Shown piece by piece: positions 10,001 through 19,000 of a stretch of DNA of 64,000 nucleotides (position 1 is its first letter; every line of letters starts with the position of its first letter). The DNA is from Bacteroidota bacterium. Its GTDB lineage: Bacteria > Bacteroidota > Bacteroidia > Chitinophagales > Saprospiraceae. The notes beneath the pieces were generated by a model. That model was given only the letters and a program-made list of their open reading frames with translations. It ran no database searches and was not told the origin of the DNA. Made by a program: the position numbers and the translations under genes. Location: NCBI GenBank assembly GCA_003045895.1, contig PZPC01000018.1:1-64000 (forward strand). The letters are read 5' to 3'.

Positions 10001-11995
10001 GCTACCTACAACTGGGCCTTTGGCAGTGGCACCGTGCAAAGTGGTACCGCCGCAGGCCCTTATGCGATCAGCTGGAACCAGGCTGGTAGTCAAACGGTAA
10101 GTCTGACGGTAACCGAAAATGGTTGTAGCAGCGAACCCGCCACTGCCACGGTAGTGGTGGAAGACCCGCTACCTCCGGTGGTGGTCACTTGCCAGTCGAG
10201 CACCACCAGCAGCATTACTTTTGCCTGGGTACCCGTCGCGGGTGCGACCAGTTATTCCGTAGCGGTGTTGCAGGGACCGGCCGGCGTGCAAACCGGTAAC
10301 ACCTACCTGGTCGATGGCCTCGCCGCTGGTGAAGAAGTTATCATTGAAGTAACCGCTAATGGGACTTCGGCTTGTGGAAGCAGTACGGCTAGCGGCAGCT
10401 GCCTGGCCCTGGAATGCCAGCCGCTGACGGCTACCTTGAGTGGGCCCGACGTGGTATGTAGCGGTGAAGACGCGAGCCTCGTCCTCACCACTACCGGCGG
10501 CAATGGCGCGCCGTTTACCGTAGCCTATACGGTTAATGGCGCGGCGGCCCAATTGACGGGTGTACAAAATACGGCTACCATCAACCTGACCAACATCAAT
10601 TTAGCCACCACGGTAGTCATCACCCAAATTACCGACGAGCTAAACACCAACTGTGTCTACCTGCCCGTAGCCGAGTGGACCGTAGCCGTGGATATGCCCG
10701 TAAGTGCCGGATCAGACCTGGTGCTCGATCCGGTGTGTGCCAGTGTGGCTACCCTTATCAACCTGGGAGACGAACTCAACGGCGAAGCTACTGGCGGCAG
10801 CTGGGCAGAAACGTCCAGCCCCACCAGTACCGGAAATGCTTTCCAGGCGGCTACGGGTACCTTCAATGCAGCCGGGCAAGCCCCCGGCACCTATACCTTT
10901 GTGTATACGGTAATGGGAGGAACTTGTCCGACCGGTACCGCCGAGGTTAGCCTCACCATCCTGGCCGATCCCATTGCGGATGCCGGTCTGGATCAAACCC
11001 TGACCTGTAACATGGGCGCCGTGACGCTTGGTGGCAGCCTGACCACCGGTACCGCTTTTGCGTGGTCCAGCACCAACCCGGATGCCATGATCAGCGATCC
11101 GACCGCCGCACTGGTCGACGTCAGTGCACCGGGTACCTATACCCTGGCGGTTACCAACGCCGACGGGTGTACGGCCAGCGACGTGGTGGTGGTCAGTAGC
11201 TTGCAGGATGTACCAGTGGGCAACGTGAGCATCAGCGAGATCAGCTGTTTCCAGGCCAACGACGGTGCCATTGCCGTCAATAGCGTTGCGGGTGGTACGC
11301 CTCCCTACACCTACCAGCTCAACAACGGGACCCCCACCACCAGTCCGCTGTTCACCAACCTCGGCGGCGCCGAATACAGCCTCACCATTACCGATGCCAA
11401 CGGCTGCTTTACCGAAGCGACTTTCATGCTCCTGCAACCCAACGAAGTAGCCGTGACCCTGATTACCAGTTTGGAAAACAACGGCAACGTGATCAACCTG
11501 GGAGAGTCGATCACGCTGCAAGCCTTGTATGATCCTACGCTGGTGATCGACACCATCATCTGGCGCCCCGATTCCATCGCTGTAGGTAACCAGCAAGCCG
11601 TGACGGTGAGCCCATCGGAATCCACCACCTATACGGTGACCATTACCGACATCAATGGCTGCTCGGATAGCGATAACCTGAACGTTATTGTGCAGAAGCT
11701 GCGGCCGATTTACCTGCCTACCGCCTTTGCGCCCGGTGGCAACTCGGGCAATCAGTTCTTCTATCCACAAGGGGGGAGTGAGATCCAAACGATCAAAACC
11801 TTCCAGGTCTTCAACCGCTGGGGAGAAACCGTATTCGAGAACAGCAACTTCTTCCCCAACAACCCTACAGCAGGTTGGGACGGAACCTTCCGGGGTCAAT
11901 CGTTGAATGCTGCCGTGTTCGTTTATTTTGTGGAAGTCGTATTCATTGACGGAGAGACTGTCCTCTTTAAAGGTGATGTGATGCTGATGCGTTAA
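4064..11995 (+). CDS. Giant modular secreted protein with type B T9SS sorting domain
   Basis: 2643 residues. Residues 1-20 are a Sec signal peptide ending LWAQ. Residues 21-165 form an NDDC-type jelly-roll domain (AAEVWFTFTA, YYILVSGG). A Trp/Gly/Cys-rich domain runs to about 360, then Ig-like repeats to about 760. From residue 766 a three-domain module of about 255 residues is repeated: an FN3-like domain (VISC...FSWTAV), an Ig-like domain (CPPITLAI...WSG.GI...YTDT) and a PKD-like domain (YNWNFGGGTANPG...TVTLTVTENGC). Five full modules and a sixth FN3 are present. A SprB-like repeat lies near 2388-2460. From residue 2551, LPTAFAPGG...FQVFNRWGE...GWDGTFRG...DVMLMR is the gliding-motility-associated (type B) C-terminal signal. 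Expected role: a surface-anchored adhesin or gliding-type filament; no enzyme domain is seen. Confidence 0.93.
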   Translation: MRISVTLLLFLSCQVALWAQPINDDCSTATVLNLTTAPSCPNTTSVVNNFTATNIDATAISPYPIFGSCPSGSTTGPAAEVWFTFTATANQTTIRVTGLAQPNIVIYQGSDCISLIAINCSSGNGNVNMTTTTLIGEQYYILVSGGDIADQANFNLSITSNNLCGSCAPPGAIEIVPNPPPINGTYSSGSTVQICVNVNTWLGNAAGSMEWIHAVTFEFGDAWDDSAIIPNPPASCGGDGSWDWYDSWTGCNTGQTYGPGFAYDSSSGLAGCGGSPNDGNPGNNWGDGNGTCDNVPAESPGPFRFCFNINVGDCPPSFTGDDLGISVEVWSDGDSGSWTETGCNSGQELEIVSSVVCCNDDDPLVTVFDASCAGIADGSIEMAGNGGFDPSEVFNFYVFNASNNIVFECINCTDVVTTLANLPAGFYTVSAVNVATDCARSTSPFQIGEPDQPQATAVVLNMPCPGSDAMLEGSVDPPGGSEDYTWVGPGGVTYNGQSVDVPTAGIYTLTVDVDGCPSTSATVSVEFVDFDVFILGENEVCYDTPFDLEASDGSSWVWVDTNTGATLGTDQVLNIALTSSTTIELTATDDNGCDAVSTIAINVNDLPVIDIEVNGTGCSNTETILTASGAGPGADYEWTDSPGEENPRFLNNLSPGFYTFEVTGTDVFGCVGTAEIDIEIIPAPDVILQVSSNPVCAGSMVTVTAVSSEPIAAINWNGAGPNNQNPITVTVNNTTTIVADVTSTDGCTTEDVTTTINVQQPPAPPVISCGTSTATSVAFSWTAVPGATQYQITINGGSPITVASPGYTATGFVSNTAVTITVQATGAGLCPTAPASFTCNTLACPPITLAIDPVAPICLTGSSPSTNLTYTNSSPGGTVAWSGNGITNTSTGVFSPTVAGPGSHTITLTYTQGPCVYTDTETLIVSPTPTANFTISNTGPVCTNSPVTVTYTGTATSGATYNWNFGGGTANPGGTSVGPHTVSWPTGGTKTVTLTVTENGCSATLATQSVSVVGPIATPMVSCGPATTSSVVFNWAAVTGATSYTVNVSTGQTGVLAGETYTVTGLMPGETVTLTVTANTNNVCGATTSAPVTCTAANCPNFNITITPLAAVCLNGSNAPTTLVAAVTGGNGSGALTWSGPGVTGNQFDPTAAGAGMHTITATYTEGACSNMATTTVNVFNTPTADFTIAPAPVCIDQNTTLTYTGTGSPAATYTWNFNGGVAVPGTGPGPHTVSWPTGGTKTVTLRVTENMCSSAVVSQNITVAPPQAAPVINCSPTTTTIVFSWNAVAGASGYLVNILSAPAGAMGTLDEAARTFTVTGLNATENVEIEVIALNSGPCGNSSNTFTCQAQDCPPIMVTATDLPPLCLTPNSPEINLAVAIVGDNGTGTITWSGDGIIDPAMGTFSPIMAGAGAAVVTVRYREGACEYIDDLTIEINPVPTADFTADSPSCLTAATTVSYTGSAAPNATYNWDFGGGTANPGTGAGPHTVTWPTAGDQTISLVVTEAGCASASFTQTVTVNLALVAPIISCEVRTDSISFTWPEVVGSTGYLVSIVDAPANAFPTGGDPDRTFTLAGFTPGQTATIAVQALSGTACPDITFEGTCALENCPDVTIAITDVLPICLDANAAPFGLTAVLTGNTGNTLVWSGPGIIDPVAGTFDPNASGAGTFTISVVYEEMGCTYTDDTAITVNPQPNASFTASGPICAGENSTITYTGGADPGATYAWDFAGGTVVSGSGAGPYEVSWATGGNPTISLVVTENNCAADPFSVSVEVASPLSLPNISCTNDNTSVTFSWNAVVDATGYTVTVIDVPAGAVATPDLANRQYRFTNLAPGDHVTIQVNVLTNNVCGGVSATQTCTAQACSARSFGAAGYGPFCVDAGLQTLSPIITGGNITGTITWSGPGLQNPATGTFDPAAASLGNNLINLAYAENGCFYDTTYTIVVNPLPVAALTVTSPICLTETSTITFTGTAGVDATYNWAFGSGTVQSGTAAGPYAISWNQAGSQTVSLTVTENGCSSEPATATVVVEDPLPPVVVTCQSSTTSSITFAWVPVAGATSYSVAVLQGPAGVQTGNTYLVDGLAAGEEVIIEVTANGTSACGSSTASGSCLALECQPLTATLSGPDVVCSGEDASLVLTTTGGNGAPFTVAYTVNGAAAQLTGVQNTATINLTNINLATTVVITQITDELNTNCVYLPVAEWTVAVDMPVSAGSDLVLDPVCASVATLINLGDELNGEATGGSWAETSSPTSTGNAFQAATGTFNAAGQAPGTYTFVYTVMGGTCPTGTAEVSLTILADPIADAGLDQTLTCNMGAVTLGGSLTTGTAFAWSSTNPDAMISDPTAALVDVSAPGTYTLAVTNADGCTASDVVVVSSLQDVPVGNVSISEISCFQANDGAIAVNSVAGGTPPYTYQLNNGTPTTSPLFTNLGGAEYSLTITDANGCFTEATFMLLQPNEVAVTLITSLENNGNVINLGESITLQALYDPTLVIDTIIWRPDSIAVGNQQAVTVSPSESTTYTVTITDINGCSDSDNLNVIVQKLRPIYLPTAFAPGGNSGNQFFYPQGGSEIQTIKTFQVFNRWGETVFENSNFFPNNPTAGWDGTFRGQSLNAAVFVYFVEVVFIDGETVLFKGDVMLMR
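6358..10420 (+). repeat. Tandem ~765-bp modules inside the giant type B T9SS gene
   Basis: The FN3-like module start (VISC/MVSC/VINC/IISC/NISC/VVTC, always followed by a FSW or FAW strand) recurs at about 6358, 7121, 7877, 8648, 9416 and 10181, a spacing of 756-771 bp (252-257 residues). Five repeats carry the complete FN3-Ig-PKD triad; the sixth FN3 leads into different Ig-like domains. The divergence between copies argues for old duplications rather than recent slippage. Confidence 0.8.
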
Positions 11996-12042
11996 TTTTA
12001 GAGGGGTCGGCCAACTTGAAATTGGCCGACCCCTCTAAAATT
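11994..12042. terminator. Bidirectional hairpin terminator between convergent genes
   Basis: A perfect 21-bp inverted repeat (11994-12014 with 12022-12042) encloses a 7-nt loop. The core is GAGGGGTCGGCCAA and both outer ends are A/T tracts (AATTTTA and TAAAATT), so it can end transcription in both directions. It overlaps the stop codon of the plus gene (11993-11995) and touches the stop of the minus gene (12041-12043). Confidence 0.85.
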
Positions 12043-13018
12043 ATTCCATTACAATAACCACCTTGCCACTCACCTTGCGGGCCATGATTTCCTCGAGGGC
12101 GCGGGGTGCCTCAGCCAGCGGGTAGGTACCGTGGATGTGTGGTTCTAGCTTTTGCTCGGCAAACCACTGCACCAGTTGCAGCATATCCTGCCGGTTTCGG
12201 GTAGGAGCCATCTGGGCATGGGCACCCCAGAAAACCCCCACAATGGAACAACCTTTGAGCAAGGCCAGGTTGAGTGGTATTTTAGGTATTTCTCCGGTGG
12301 CAAAGCCGACGACCAGGTAACGACCTTCCCAGGCGATAGCACGCAAAGCTTGTTCGGAATAGAATCCGCCAACGGGGTCGTAAATGACATCCACCCCCCG
12401 GCCAGCGGTGAGTTCCTTGATGCGGTCTTTAAGATTTTCGGTATTGTAATTGATCAGGTCAGTGGCACCATACTGCTGGCACAACGCCAGCTTTTCCGCC
12501 GTGGAAGCCGCGGCAATGACCCGGGCTCCCATCAAGGCGCCCAGTTCTACTGCCGTCAGCCCTACGCCACCGGAGGCACCAAGCACCAGTAGCGTTTCGC
12601 CAGCTTTCAGTTGGGCCCGATCTTGCAATGCGTGGTAAGACGTACCGTAGGCCATGAGAAATGCAGCGGCCTGCACCATGCTCATCTCCGGCGGCTTCGG
12701 AAAGCAAACCTGCTCATTGACCGCAATTTTTTCCGCAAACCCGCCGTAGGGCACCATGGCGATGACCTGGTCGCCAGGGCGAATATTTTTCACTTTTTCT
12801 CCCACCGCTTCCACCACGCCGGCTACATCACTGCCCGGCGAAAAAGGGAAAGCAGGTTTATATTGGTACAAACCCTGAATGATCAGTGTATCCGGAAAGT
12901 TGACACTGCAGGCCTGCACCCGTAGTAGTACTTCGTGGGCCCCGGCAATGGGGTCGGCTATTTCTTCAAAGACTAAATCAGCCGGAGGGCCGAAGGCATG
13001 GCAGGTAATGGCTTTCAT
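12041..13018 (-). CDS. NADPH:quinone oxidoreductase family protein (medium-chain dehydrogenase)
   Basis: 325 residues, the usual length for quinone oxidoreductases of the medium-chain dehydrogenase/reductase superfamily. The N-terminal GroES-like domain contains PGSDVAGVVEAVGE near residue 59. The Rossmann nucleotide-binding motif GASGGVGLTAVELG is near 147-160. There is no cysteine-rich structural zinc loop, which separates it from the zinc alcohol dehydrogenases. The expected reaction is NADPH-dependent reduction of quinones or of an enone/acyl-CoA; the substrate cannot be read from sequence. It is a single gene, convergent with the giant gene upstream. Confidence 0.88.
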   Translation of the reverse strand: MKAITCHAFGPPADLVFEEIADPIAGAHEVLLRVQACSVNFPDTLIIQGLYQYKPAFPFSPGSDVAGVVEAVGEKVKNIRPGDQVIAMVPYGGFAEKIAVNEQVCFPKPPEMSMVQAAAFLMAYGTSYHALQDRAQLKAGETLLVLGASGGVGLTAVELGALMGARVIAAASTAEKLALCQQYGATDLINYNTENLKDRIKELTAGRGVDVIYDPVGGFYSEQALRAIAWEGRYLVVGFATGEIPKIPLNLALLKGCSIVGVFWGAHAQMAPTRNRQDMLQLVQWFAEQKLEPHIHGTYPLAEAPRALEEIMARKVSGKVVIVME

Positions 13019-13059
13019 GGTAAGTTATGGTTTATGGACAAAGTTAACAAACGCCCGCC

Positions 13060-15699
13060 TTACCGAACCAGCATAATATCCCCTCCCCTGGTCCTGATTT
13101 CGCCATTCGTTAGCCGAAAAGTAATCCAGTAGACGTAGACGCCCGGATCCAGCGGCTGCCCGCGGGCAGTGCCATCCCAACCATGACGCTCACTGTTGAT
13201 GGGCCAGTCGGTAGCAGAAAAAAGGGCATTGCCCCAGCGGTCGAAGATCTGGAGTTGTTCGATGCGCGCTATCTGGGCAGCATTGCCGTAGATGTGCCAG
13301 ACATCATTGTGGTCATCGCCATTAGGGGAAAAAGCAGTGGGCAGAAAAACCGCCAGGTCATCCGATACGCGAAGTTGCAGCGATTGTTCCTCCCGGCAGC
13401 CAAAGACATCGGTGAGTTCCAGGGTCAGCACCCCGGACTGAAGACCGGTAATTGCTGGAAACAGGCAATCCGCGCACGACAACTGGGTAGCCGGTTGCCA
13501 GTTGATAAAAGCCAGCAGATCAGGCGACAGGTTATACGTAACATCAATCGGAGCAGCAATGCCCAGAAGCACTTCCTGCGTACCCGACAAATTGGCCATC
13601 CCCTGAGGATAAGCTACGGGCTGTTGCCAGGAGAAAGTGGCTAAACAATCCTGGGCGTCCCGGATTTGCAAAGTATACGCCACGCCGCCTTCCAACGCTG
13701 GCAGCCATTCGTCGCCCGTCCACCATTGCTGATTGTCGATGCTGTAGCGATAAGGTGGCGTTCCCCCCAGGGTAGTGGTCATCACCTGCCCGGCCAACAA
13801 CGCGGCACAATCGACCTGCGGCCGTTGCAAGGGTGCCGGATCTGCCAGCAACCAGGAAAAAAGTTGTTGACACCCCAGGGTATCCGTAACTACTACCTCG
13901 TAATTACCGGCCGGTAGACTATCCAGAGAGGAAGAGTCACTACCGTTGTGGAGCCAGAAAAACTGGTAAGCAGACGCGGGCTGTTCCACCTCAACGGAAA
14001 TGGATCCGTCCTGGCCGCCAGCGCAACGAATAAGTTGCAGTGTTCCCCGTGCGCTGATTTCCGAAACCCGAACCTGACCCATCCCACTGGCCAGGCCTGC
14101 GCAGGCGGCATCTTTCACCGCTAGCAGTTCGTACTGGCCCGTTCGCCACGCCGGAAAAGCAAGGGTATCGGCCAACATCAGTTCCTCCACATCTCCTTCG
14201 TTTATTCGGTAGGACAGCTGAAAGGGCGGAATACCCGTCAGTACCAAAGGTAGCCAGGCCGTATCAGCGGCACAAACCTCGGCTTCGCCGCTCAATACCG
14301 CCATTGGGGGCGTACTCAATTGCACCGTTTCGGTAGCAGTAGCCTCCTGGCCACAGGCGTCGGTAACCGTGAGGGTATGCCATTCGTCGGGCCGGGCAAT
14401 TACGACCTGATTAACTTGCTGACCGCCGTCGGACCAGGTGAACCCATATGGCGGAACGCCACCGCTGGGCAACGCCCGGAGGTTGGCCGTGGCACCAGGA
14501 CAGGCAAAAACATCAACTATTTCTACCTCCAGGGCGGGAGCAGGCACCAAGACGAGATCGGCAGAATCTGCGTAACAGGCGCAGGGAATATCCAATACCA
14601 GGCGAATCAATTCCGCTTCTTCCACCAACGTATCTGGCCAACTATGAACGGGAAGATCCACGTAGGTGGCGCCAGCAGGAATGGTAACCTGGTCGGGGAA
14701 CACCTCAAAATCAACACCGGCAGTAGCTGTAGAAGCAGAACTGAGGTAGTAGTTCACCGTCAGCGGATGATCGAGCGGGCTGTCGGTCGTGCGGGAAAAC
14801 CGAAAAAACGCATCTTCACAACCTTCGAACAGCTGCCCTGGCCCAGCGGTATTACCCAAGGCCTCCACACTGATCTTTCCACCCAGGTTAAAACTACCAG
14901 CTTCCAGAAAAACAGCCGAATCAAAGAACGCATCAGCAACATCTCCGACCACCAGGCGAATGTGGTAGGTCTGGCAGGGTTCTAATTTGAGTTCGGCCGT
15001 TAGCACGGTCGTAAAGCCATCGTACTCCAACTGCTGTAAGTGCGGGGTATTGATGCTGGTAAGACCGCAGTGTTCCTGGTCCTGGCTGCGTTCGTTATGG
15101 ATGTAGTAAGCAGGGTTTCGATCAAAATTAACGGAATTGATCGCCACGAAATCGGTGGTGCCAGGAATAAGCGCTACATTTTCGGCCTGATTGGGGAAAG
15201 GGCCGGCAATACCCGGACCACTGACAAAGAAACCAAAGACATCATTGTATTCGCTGCCCACAAATTCACAGTATTCCTCCGAAGCAAAAACATAGCGAAA
15301 ACGAACAAAGGAATCCAAAGGAATAAAATCAAATTCAAGCCCCACCGCATCCAAAACTTGCCCACTGGCCAGGCGGGCAAGATTGGAATCACCGCCGCCA
15401 CCAGGCAAATCACCACTGGTATCCGTCGCATTATTCGGGCCAGCAGCATGCCAGGTAGGGCCCGTTGCCAGGATGATCCCTTTGTCCAAACCAATAGCTG
15501 AAGTGCCATTTTCAAAATATCCCAGCCCGTCGGGGTGACCAATCGGCGCGATTAAATCGATATTATCGCAGGCTCCACTCGCAAAAATGTCTTTAACGAG
15601 GGTTTGAGCTGTAAATGCATTGTGCGTAACAATCCCATCCTGACCTTGCAGGTAAAGCGTTACGCTCCCTAAAAGAAGAATGGTGCACCAATATTTCAT
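13060..15699 (-). CDS. Choice-of-anchor L / Calx-beta protein with type B T9SS sorting domain
   Basis: About 879 residues. The ATG at 15699 (MKYWCTILLLG) is a better start than the upstream in-frame GTG at 15708 because the signal peptide follows directly, ending near LYLQGQ. A choice-of-anchor L domain follows (TAQTLVKDIFASG, then ...VFASEEYCEFVGSEYNDVFGFFVSGPG). A Calx-beta-like segment (about residues 280-370, FFRFSRTTD...TAGVDFEVFPDQVTIPAGA) comes next, then several Ig/SprB-like repeats with paired cysteines, and a type B C-terminal signal beginning LPTAFSPNGDDHND and ending GGDIMLVR. It is expected to be exported by T9SS and displayed at the cell surface. No catalytic domain was recognised. 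Confidence 0.9.
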   Translation of the reverse strand: MKYWCTILLLGSVTLYLQGQDGIVTHNAFTAQTLVKDIFASGACDNIDLIAPIGHPDGLGYFENGTSAIGLDKGIILATGPTWHAAGPNNATDTSGDLPGGGGDSNLARLASGQVLDAVGLEFDFIPLDSFVRFRYVFASEEYCEFVGSEYNDVFGFFVSGPGIAGPFPNQAENVALIPGTTDFVAINSVNFDRNPAYYIHNERSQDQEHCGLTSINTPHLQQLEYDGFTTVLTAELKLEPCQTYHIRLVVGDVADAFFDSAVFLEAGSFNLGGKISVEALGNTAGPGQLFEGCEDAFFRFSRTTDSPLDHPLTVNYYLSSASTATAGVDFEVFPDQVTIPAGATYVDLPVHSWPDTLVEEAELIRLVLDIPCACYADSADLVLVPAPALEVEIVDVFACPGATANLRALPSGGVPPYGFTWSDGGQQVNQVVIARPDEWHTLTVTDACGQEATATETVQLSTPPMAVLSGEAEVCAADTAWLPLVLTGIPPFQLSYRINEGDVEELMLADTLAFPAWRTGQYELLAVKDAACAGLASGMGQVRVSEISARGTLQLIRCAGGQDGSISVEVEQPASAYQFFWLHNGSDSSSLDSLPAGNYEVVVTDTLGCQQLFSWLLADPAPLQRPQVDCAALLAGQVMTTTLGGTPPYRYSIDNQQWWTGDEWLPALEGGVAYTLQIRDAQDCLATFSWQQPVAYPQGMANLSGTQEVLLGIAAPIDVTYNLSPDLLAFINWQPATQLSCADCLFPAITGLQSGVLTLELTDVFGCREEQSLQLRVSDDLAVFLPTAFSPNGDDHNDVWHIYGNAAQIARIEQLQIFDRWGNALFSATDWPINSERHGWDGTARGQPLDPGVYVYWITFRLTNGEIRTRGGDIMLVR

Positions 15700-16091
15700 C
15701 TCTTCCACCGAATGAAGTTAGCCAGGATATTAAATGGTTTTTAAAACGATAGCAGATATAAGGCTTTTAGCCCTTGCGCTTACTTTTACCTTAAGAATAA
15801 AGATACTAGGAAATGACTGACCATTCGGAAATTTTAACACTATTCCCTTATTATTAAAAAAAAAGCGGCTGTTGAACAAAATTATTGCCCCAAAGGAGTA
15901 ACATAAATTACAATAACTCAGTATACGTAATAAGAAAATAAGGTCTTGTTTTATTTATATTTCTACCCATAACCGGAAAGAAACGACCATTGCAAAAATG
16001 ATCGCGAAAAAACTTCACATATATACAAAGCCTTAATATCTTACACGAAAATATTTCTTATTTTGGGGATTAAATCTGAAACTATCCGCTT
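15700..16091. other. AT-rich divergent intergenic region between two T9SS cargo genes
   Basis: About 390 bp of AT-rich sequence with no plausible gene. It must hold the promoters for the minus gene starting at 15699 and the plus gene at 16092. The best plus-strand candidate for a Bacteroidota -7 element is TATTTTGG at 16059-16066, one base off TAnnTTTG, with no convincing -33 partner, so no promoter is claimed. Confidence 0.4.
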
Positions 16092-19000
16092 ATGATTATG
16101 AATATCCTAAAAACATGCTTTATGCTCTGCTTACTGCTTTTGGGCAGTCAGGTGCAGGGTCAGTCTTTTCACACCTGTGTGGAAACGACTATCTCCGTCG
16201 TTGGCTCTCCCGAAACGGTATTGTGCCGGGGGGATGGCGAAAATGACCAAATTCGGTTCCGAACACGGCCATTGGCAACCCCCAATGCGTACATTGTGGT
16301 AGATCTAAATGACATCATTGTCCACATCGGGACCAGCAGTACCATTGATTTCGAAAGCTTACCCGAAGGAACACTACGCGTGTTTTCCGTTTCCTTTATT
16401 GGGCTGGTCATCGGGGAAGTAGGTGACAACTACCGGGAAACCCTGCTGGGCAGTTATTGCTCCCGTCCCAGCAGCAATTTCATTACCATCTCCAACCTGA
16501 CACCGGCGGCCGGACAAGTTACGACTGCTGCTGGCGAAGCGGAGATCACCATTTGTATCAACGAAGGAGTAAACAATGTCGTAGACTTCATCACCGACAG
16601 CAACTTTGAGCCCTACCTCTTTGTCATTACGGACGAAGAAAACTTCATTTTAGGCACCTCAGCTGATGGCACCGTCGACTTTACCAATGCCGGTATTGGC
16701 ATTTGCCGCGTATGGGGCCTGGCCTACCTGGGCAACTATACGGGGCAAGTGGGGGACAACATTATGGAAGGTAACCTAAGCGATGCCTGTTATGATCTGT
16801 CTGCTGGCTACGTAGAAGTTACCCGCCTGTTTCCCGAAGCCGGCACCCTGGCTTTTGACGACGGTTCAGACACTTTTGTGTCTTGTAGTGTACTGGAACC
16901 TACAGGAGAGGTGAATGTCCTCCTGAGTGGCAACAACCCCGGTACCGCCAGCACTTACCTGTTGGTGGATAATGCAACCCAGACAGTAGCGGCCGTTTTT
17001 ACTGATCCGACCCTCGACCTGGCTACGCTGGCTACCGGTTCTTACACCATTTACCACCTCGCCTATACCGGGAACCTCAGCTTCGGCGTAGGTTCCGCTT
17101 TCGATGCGGATGCTTTAAGTGACGAGTGCGCTGATCTTTCGAACGCCCTCACCCTCATTAAGCGGGTACAAAATGCGGATGACGTGCGCCTGGCTGATGG
17201 CAGTAGCGACGTGACCATCTGTGTCGGTGATGGTATTCCTGATCCCCTCACTTTTACCTCTACCTACACGGGCAACGATTCATTCACCTACCTGATTACC
17301 GACGAAAGCAACTTCCTGCTGGGCATTTCCGCCACGGCAACCATCGATTTCGAGGGTGCAGGTGTAGGCGTTTGCCGGGTTTGGGGCCTGGCCTACAGTG
17401 GCAACCTCAGTGTTACCATCGGAGAAAATATCGGTGCACCTACCCTGCTGTCGGATGAATGTTTCGACCTGTCGGACGGTTTCGTGCGCGTCAATCGCAA
17501 CGGCCCCGACGGCGGTAGCATTCGCTTCAACGACGGCAGTACGAGCTTCGTTTCCTGTACGGCACTGCCTCCCACCGGAAGCATCACGGCAGCAGTTACC
17601 GGCAATGACCCGAATTCACCTTTTGCCTTCATCGTCGTCAACGACGCCGATAATACCGTCGCGGCAATTTTAGCCGACGGCACCGTAGACCTGGCCAACG
17701 TAGCCAATGGCACCTACACCATCTACGGCGTTTCTTACACCCTGGGGCTGCAAGTTGCTGTCGGCAGCGCCTTTGATCCTACCGCCGTAGGCACCAGCTG
17801 TTTCGACCTTTCAGCCAATACGCTTCAGCTCATCAAACGCATCCAGAATGCGGACGATGTCTCTCTCGCAGACGGCACCCGGGAAATAACCATCTGCGTA
17901 GGCGACGGAATACCCGACGAACTGACTTTCACGAGTACCTACGTGGGCGATGACAACTTCATTTACGTCATCACCAACCCTGGCAATTTTGTGCTGGGCA
18001 CCTCCACCACTGGTATAATCGACTTCGAAGGTGCCGACGCCGGTATCTGCCGGGTCTGGGGCCTGGTGTACAGCGGCAACCTGACCTTCGCGGAGGGCGA
18101 CAACCTGAATGATGGCCAGGACCTGGCCGACGAGTGCTACGACCTCTCTGACAACTTCGTCATCGTCAACCGCAACGGGCCCAATGCAGGCAACATCAGT
18201 CTGGAAGGCGGGGCCACCAGCTACACCGAATGCCTGGGCGGCGCTAATACCGTTTTGGCTTTTACGGCCACCGGTGCCGTTGCCAACCTGGCCTATACGT
18301 ACCTGGTTGTCAATACTTCAACTGATGAAATTGTAGCTATTCTTACTGAACCCAGCCTCGACTTGAGCACCTTACCGCTAGGTACCTACGACGTGTATGG
18401 GCTTTCTTACCTAAACAACCTCAGTGTAGCAGTAGGTGATAATTTTAGTGGCGCTCAACTGGCGGACGTTTGTTTCGACCTGTCGGACAACAGCATTCGC
18501 CTGGTCAACCGGAACGTGGCGGTGAACGAAATTACGTTTACCGACGGCAGTACCCTGGCCGCTATTTGTCCTGACGCTAGCGTCGGTAACATCCTCAACT
18601 TTACGACCGATTACACCGGAAGTGAAAATGTCGCCTACCTGGTGACCACCACCGATAATACCATCATCCAGATTCTTGCTGGCACCAGCACCGACTTCTC
18701 AGCCTATTCCGGTGATTTCGTGCGGGTGTGGGCAGTAGCCTTCAGTGGCAACTTCCTCTTGCAAACAGGTGAGACGATTGTAGCCGGCACGCAAATTTCG
18801 GACGAGTGTTTTGACCTGTCAGACAACTTTCTGCTGGTCGATTTGCGCGGCCCGGACGGCGGCACCTTGAGTTTGGCTGACGGCAGTACCGAAACGGGTG
18901 TCTGTGTAAGTGATGGCGTAGCCGACCTGGTGAACGTGCAAACGACCAGCGCTGGTGGCACCGCATACATCTACGTGATTACTGATGAAAACAACATCAT

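Noticed and set aside
6358-10420. CRISPR-like periodicity
   Set aside because: The period is about 765 bp, is fully coding and diverged; it is protein domain repetition, not a CRISPR array.
10712-11899. Long minus-strand open frame inside the giant T9SS gene
   Set aside because: An antisense shadow of high-GC coding DNA; composition rich in Gly, Arg and His with no signal or domain. Many similar shadows occur at 5.9-10.5 kb and 19.5-21.7 kb.
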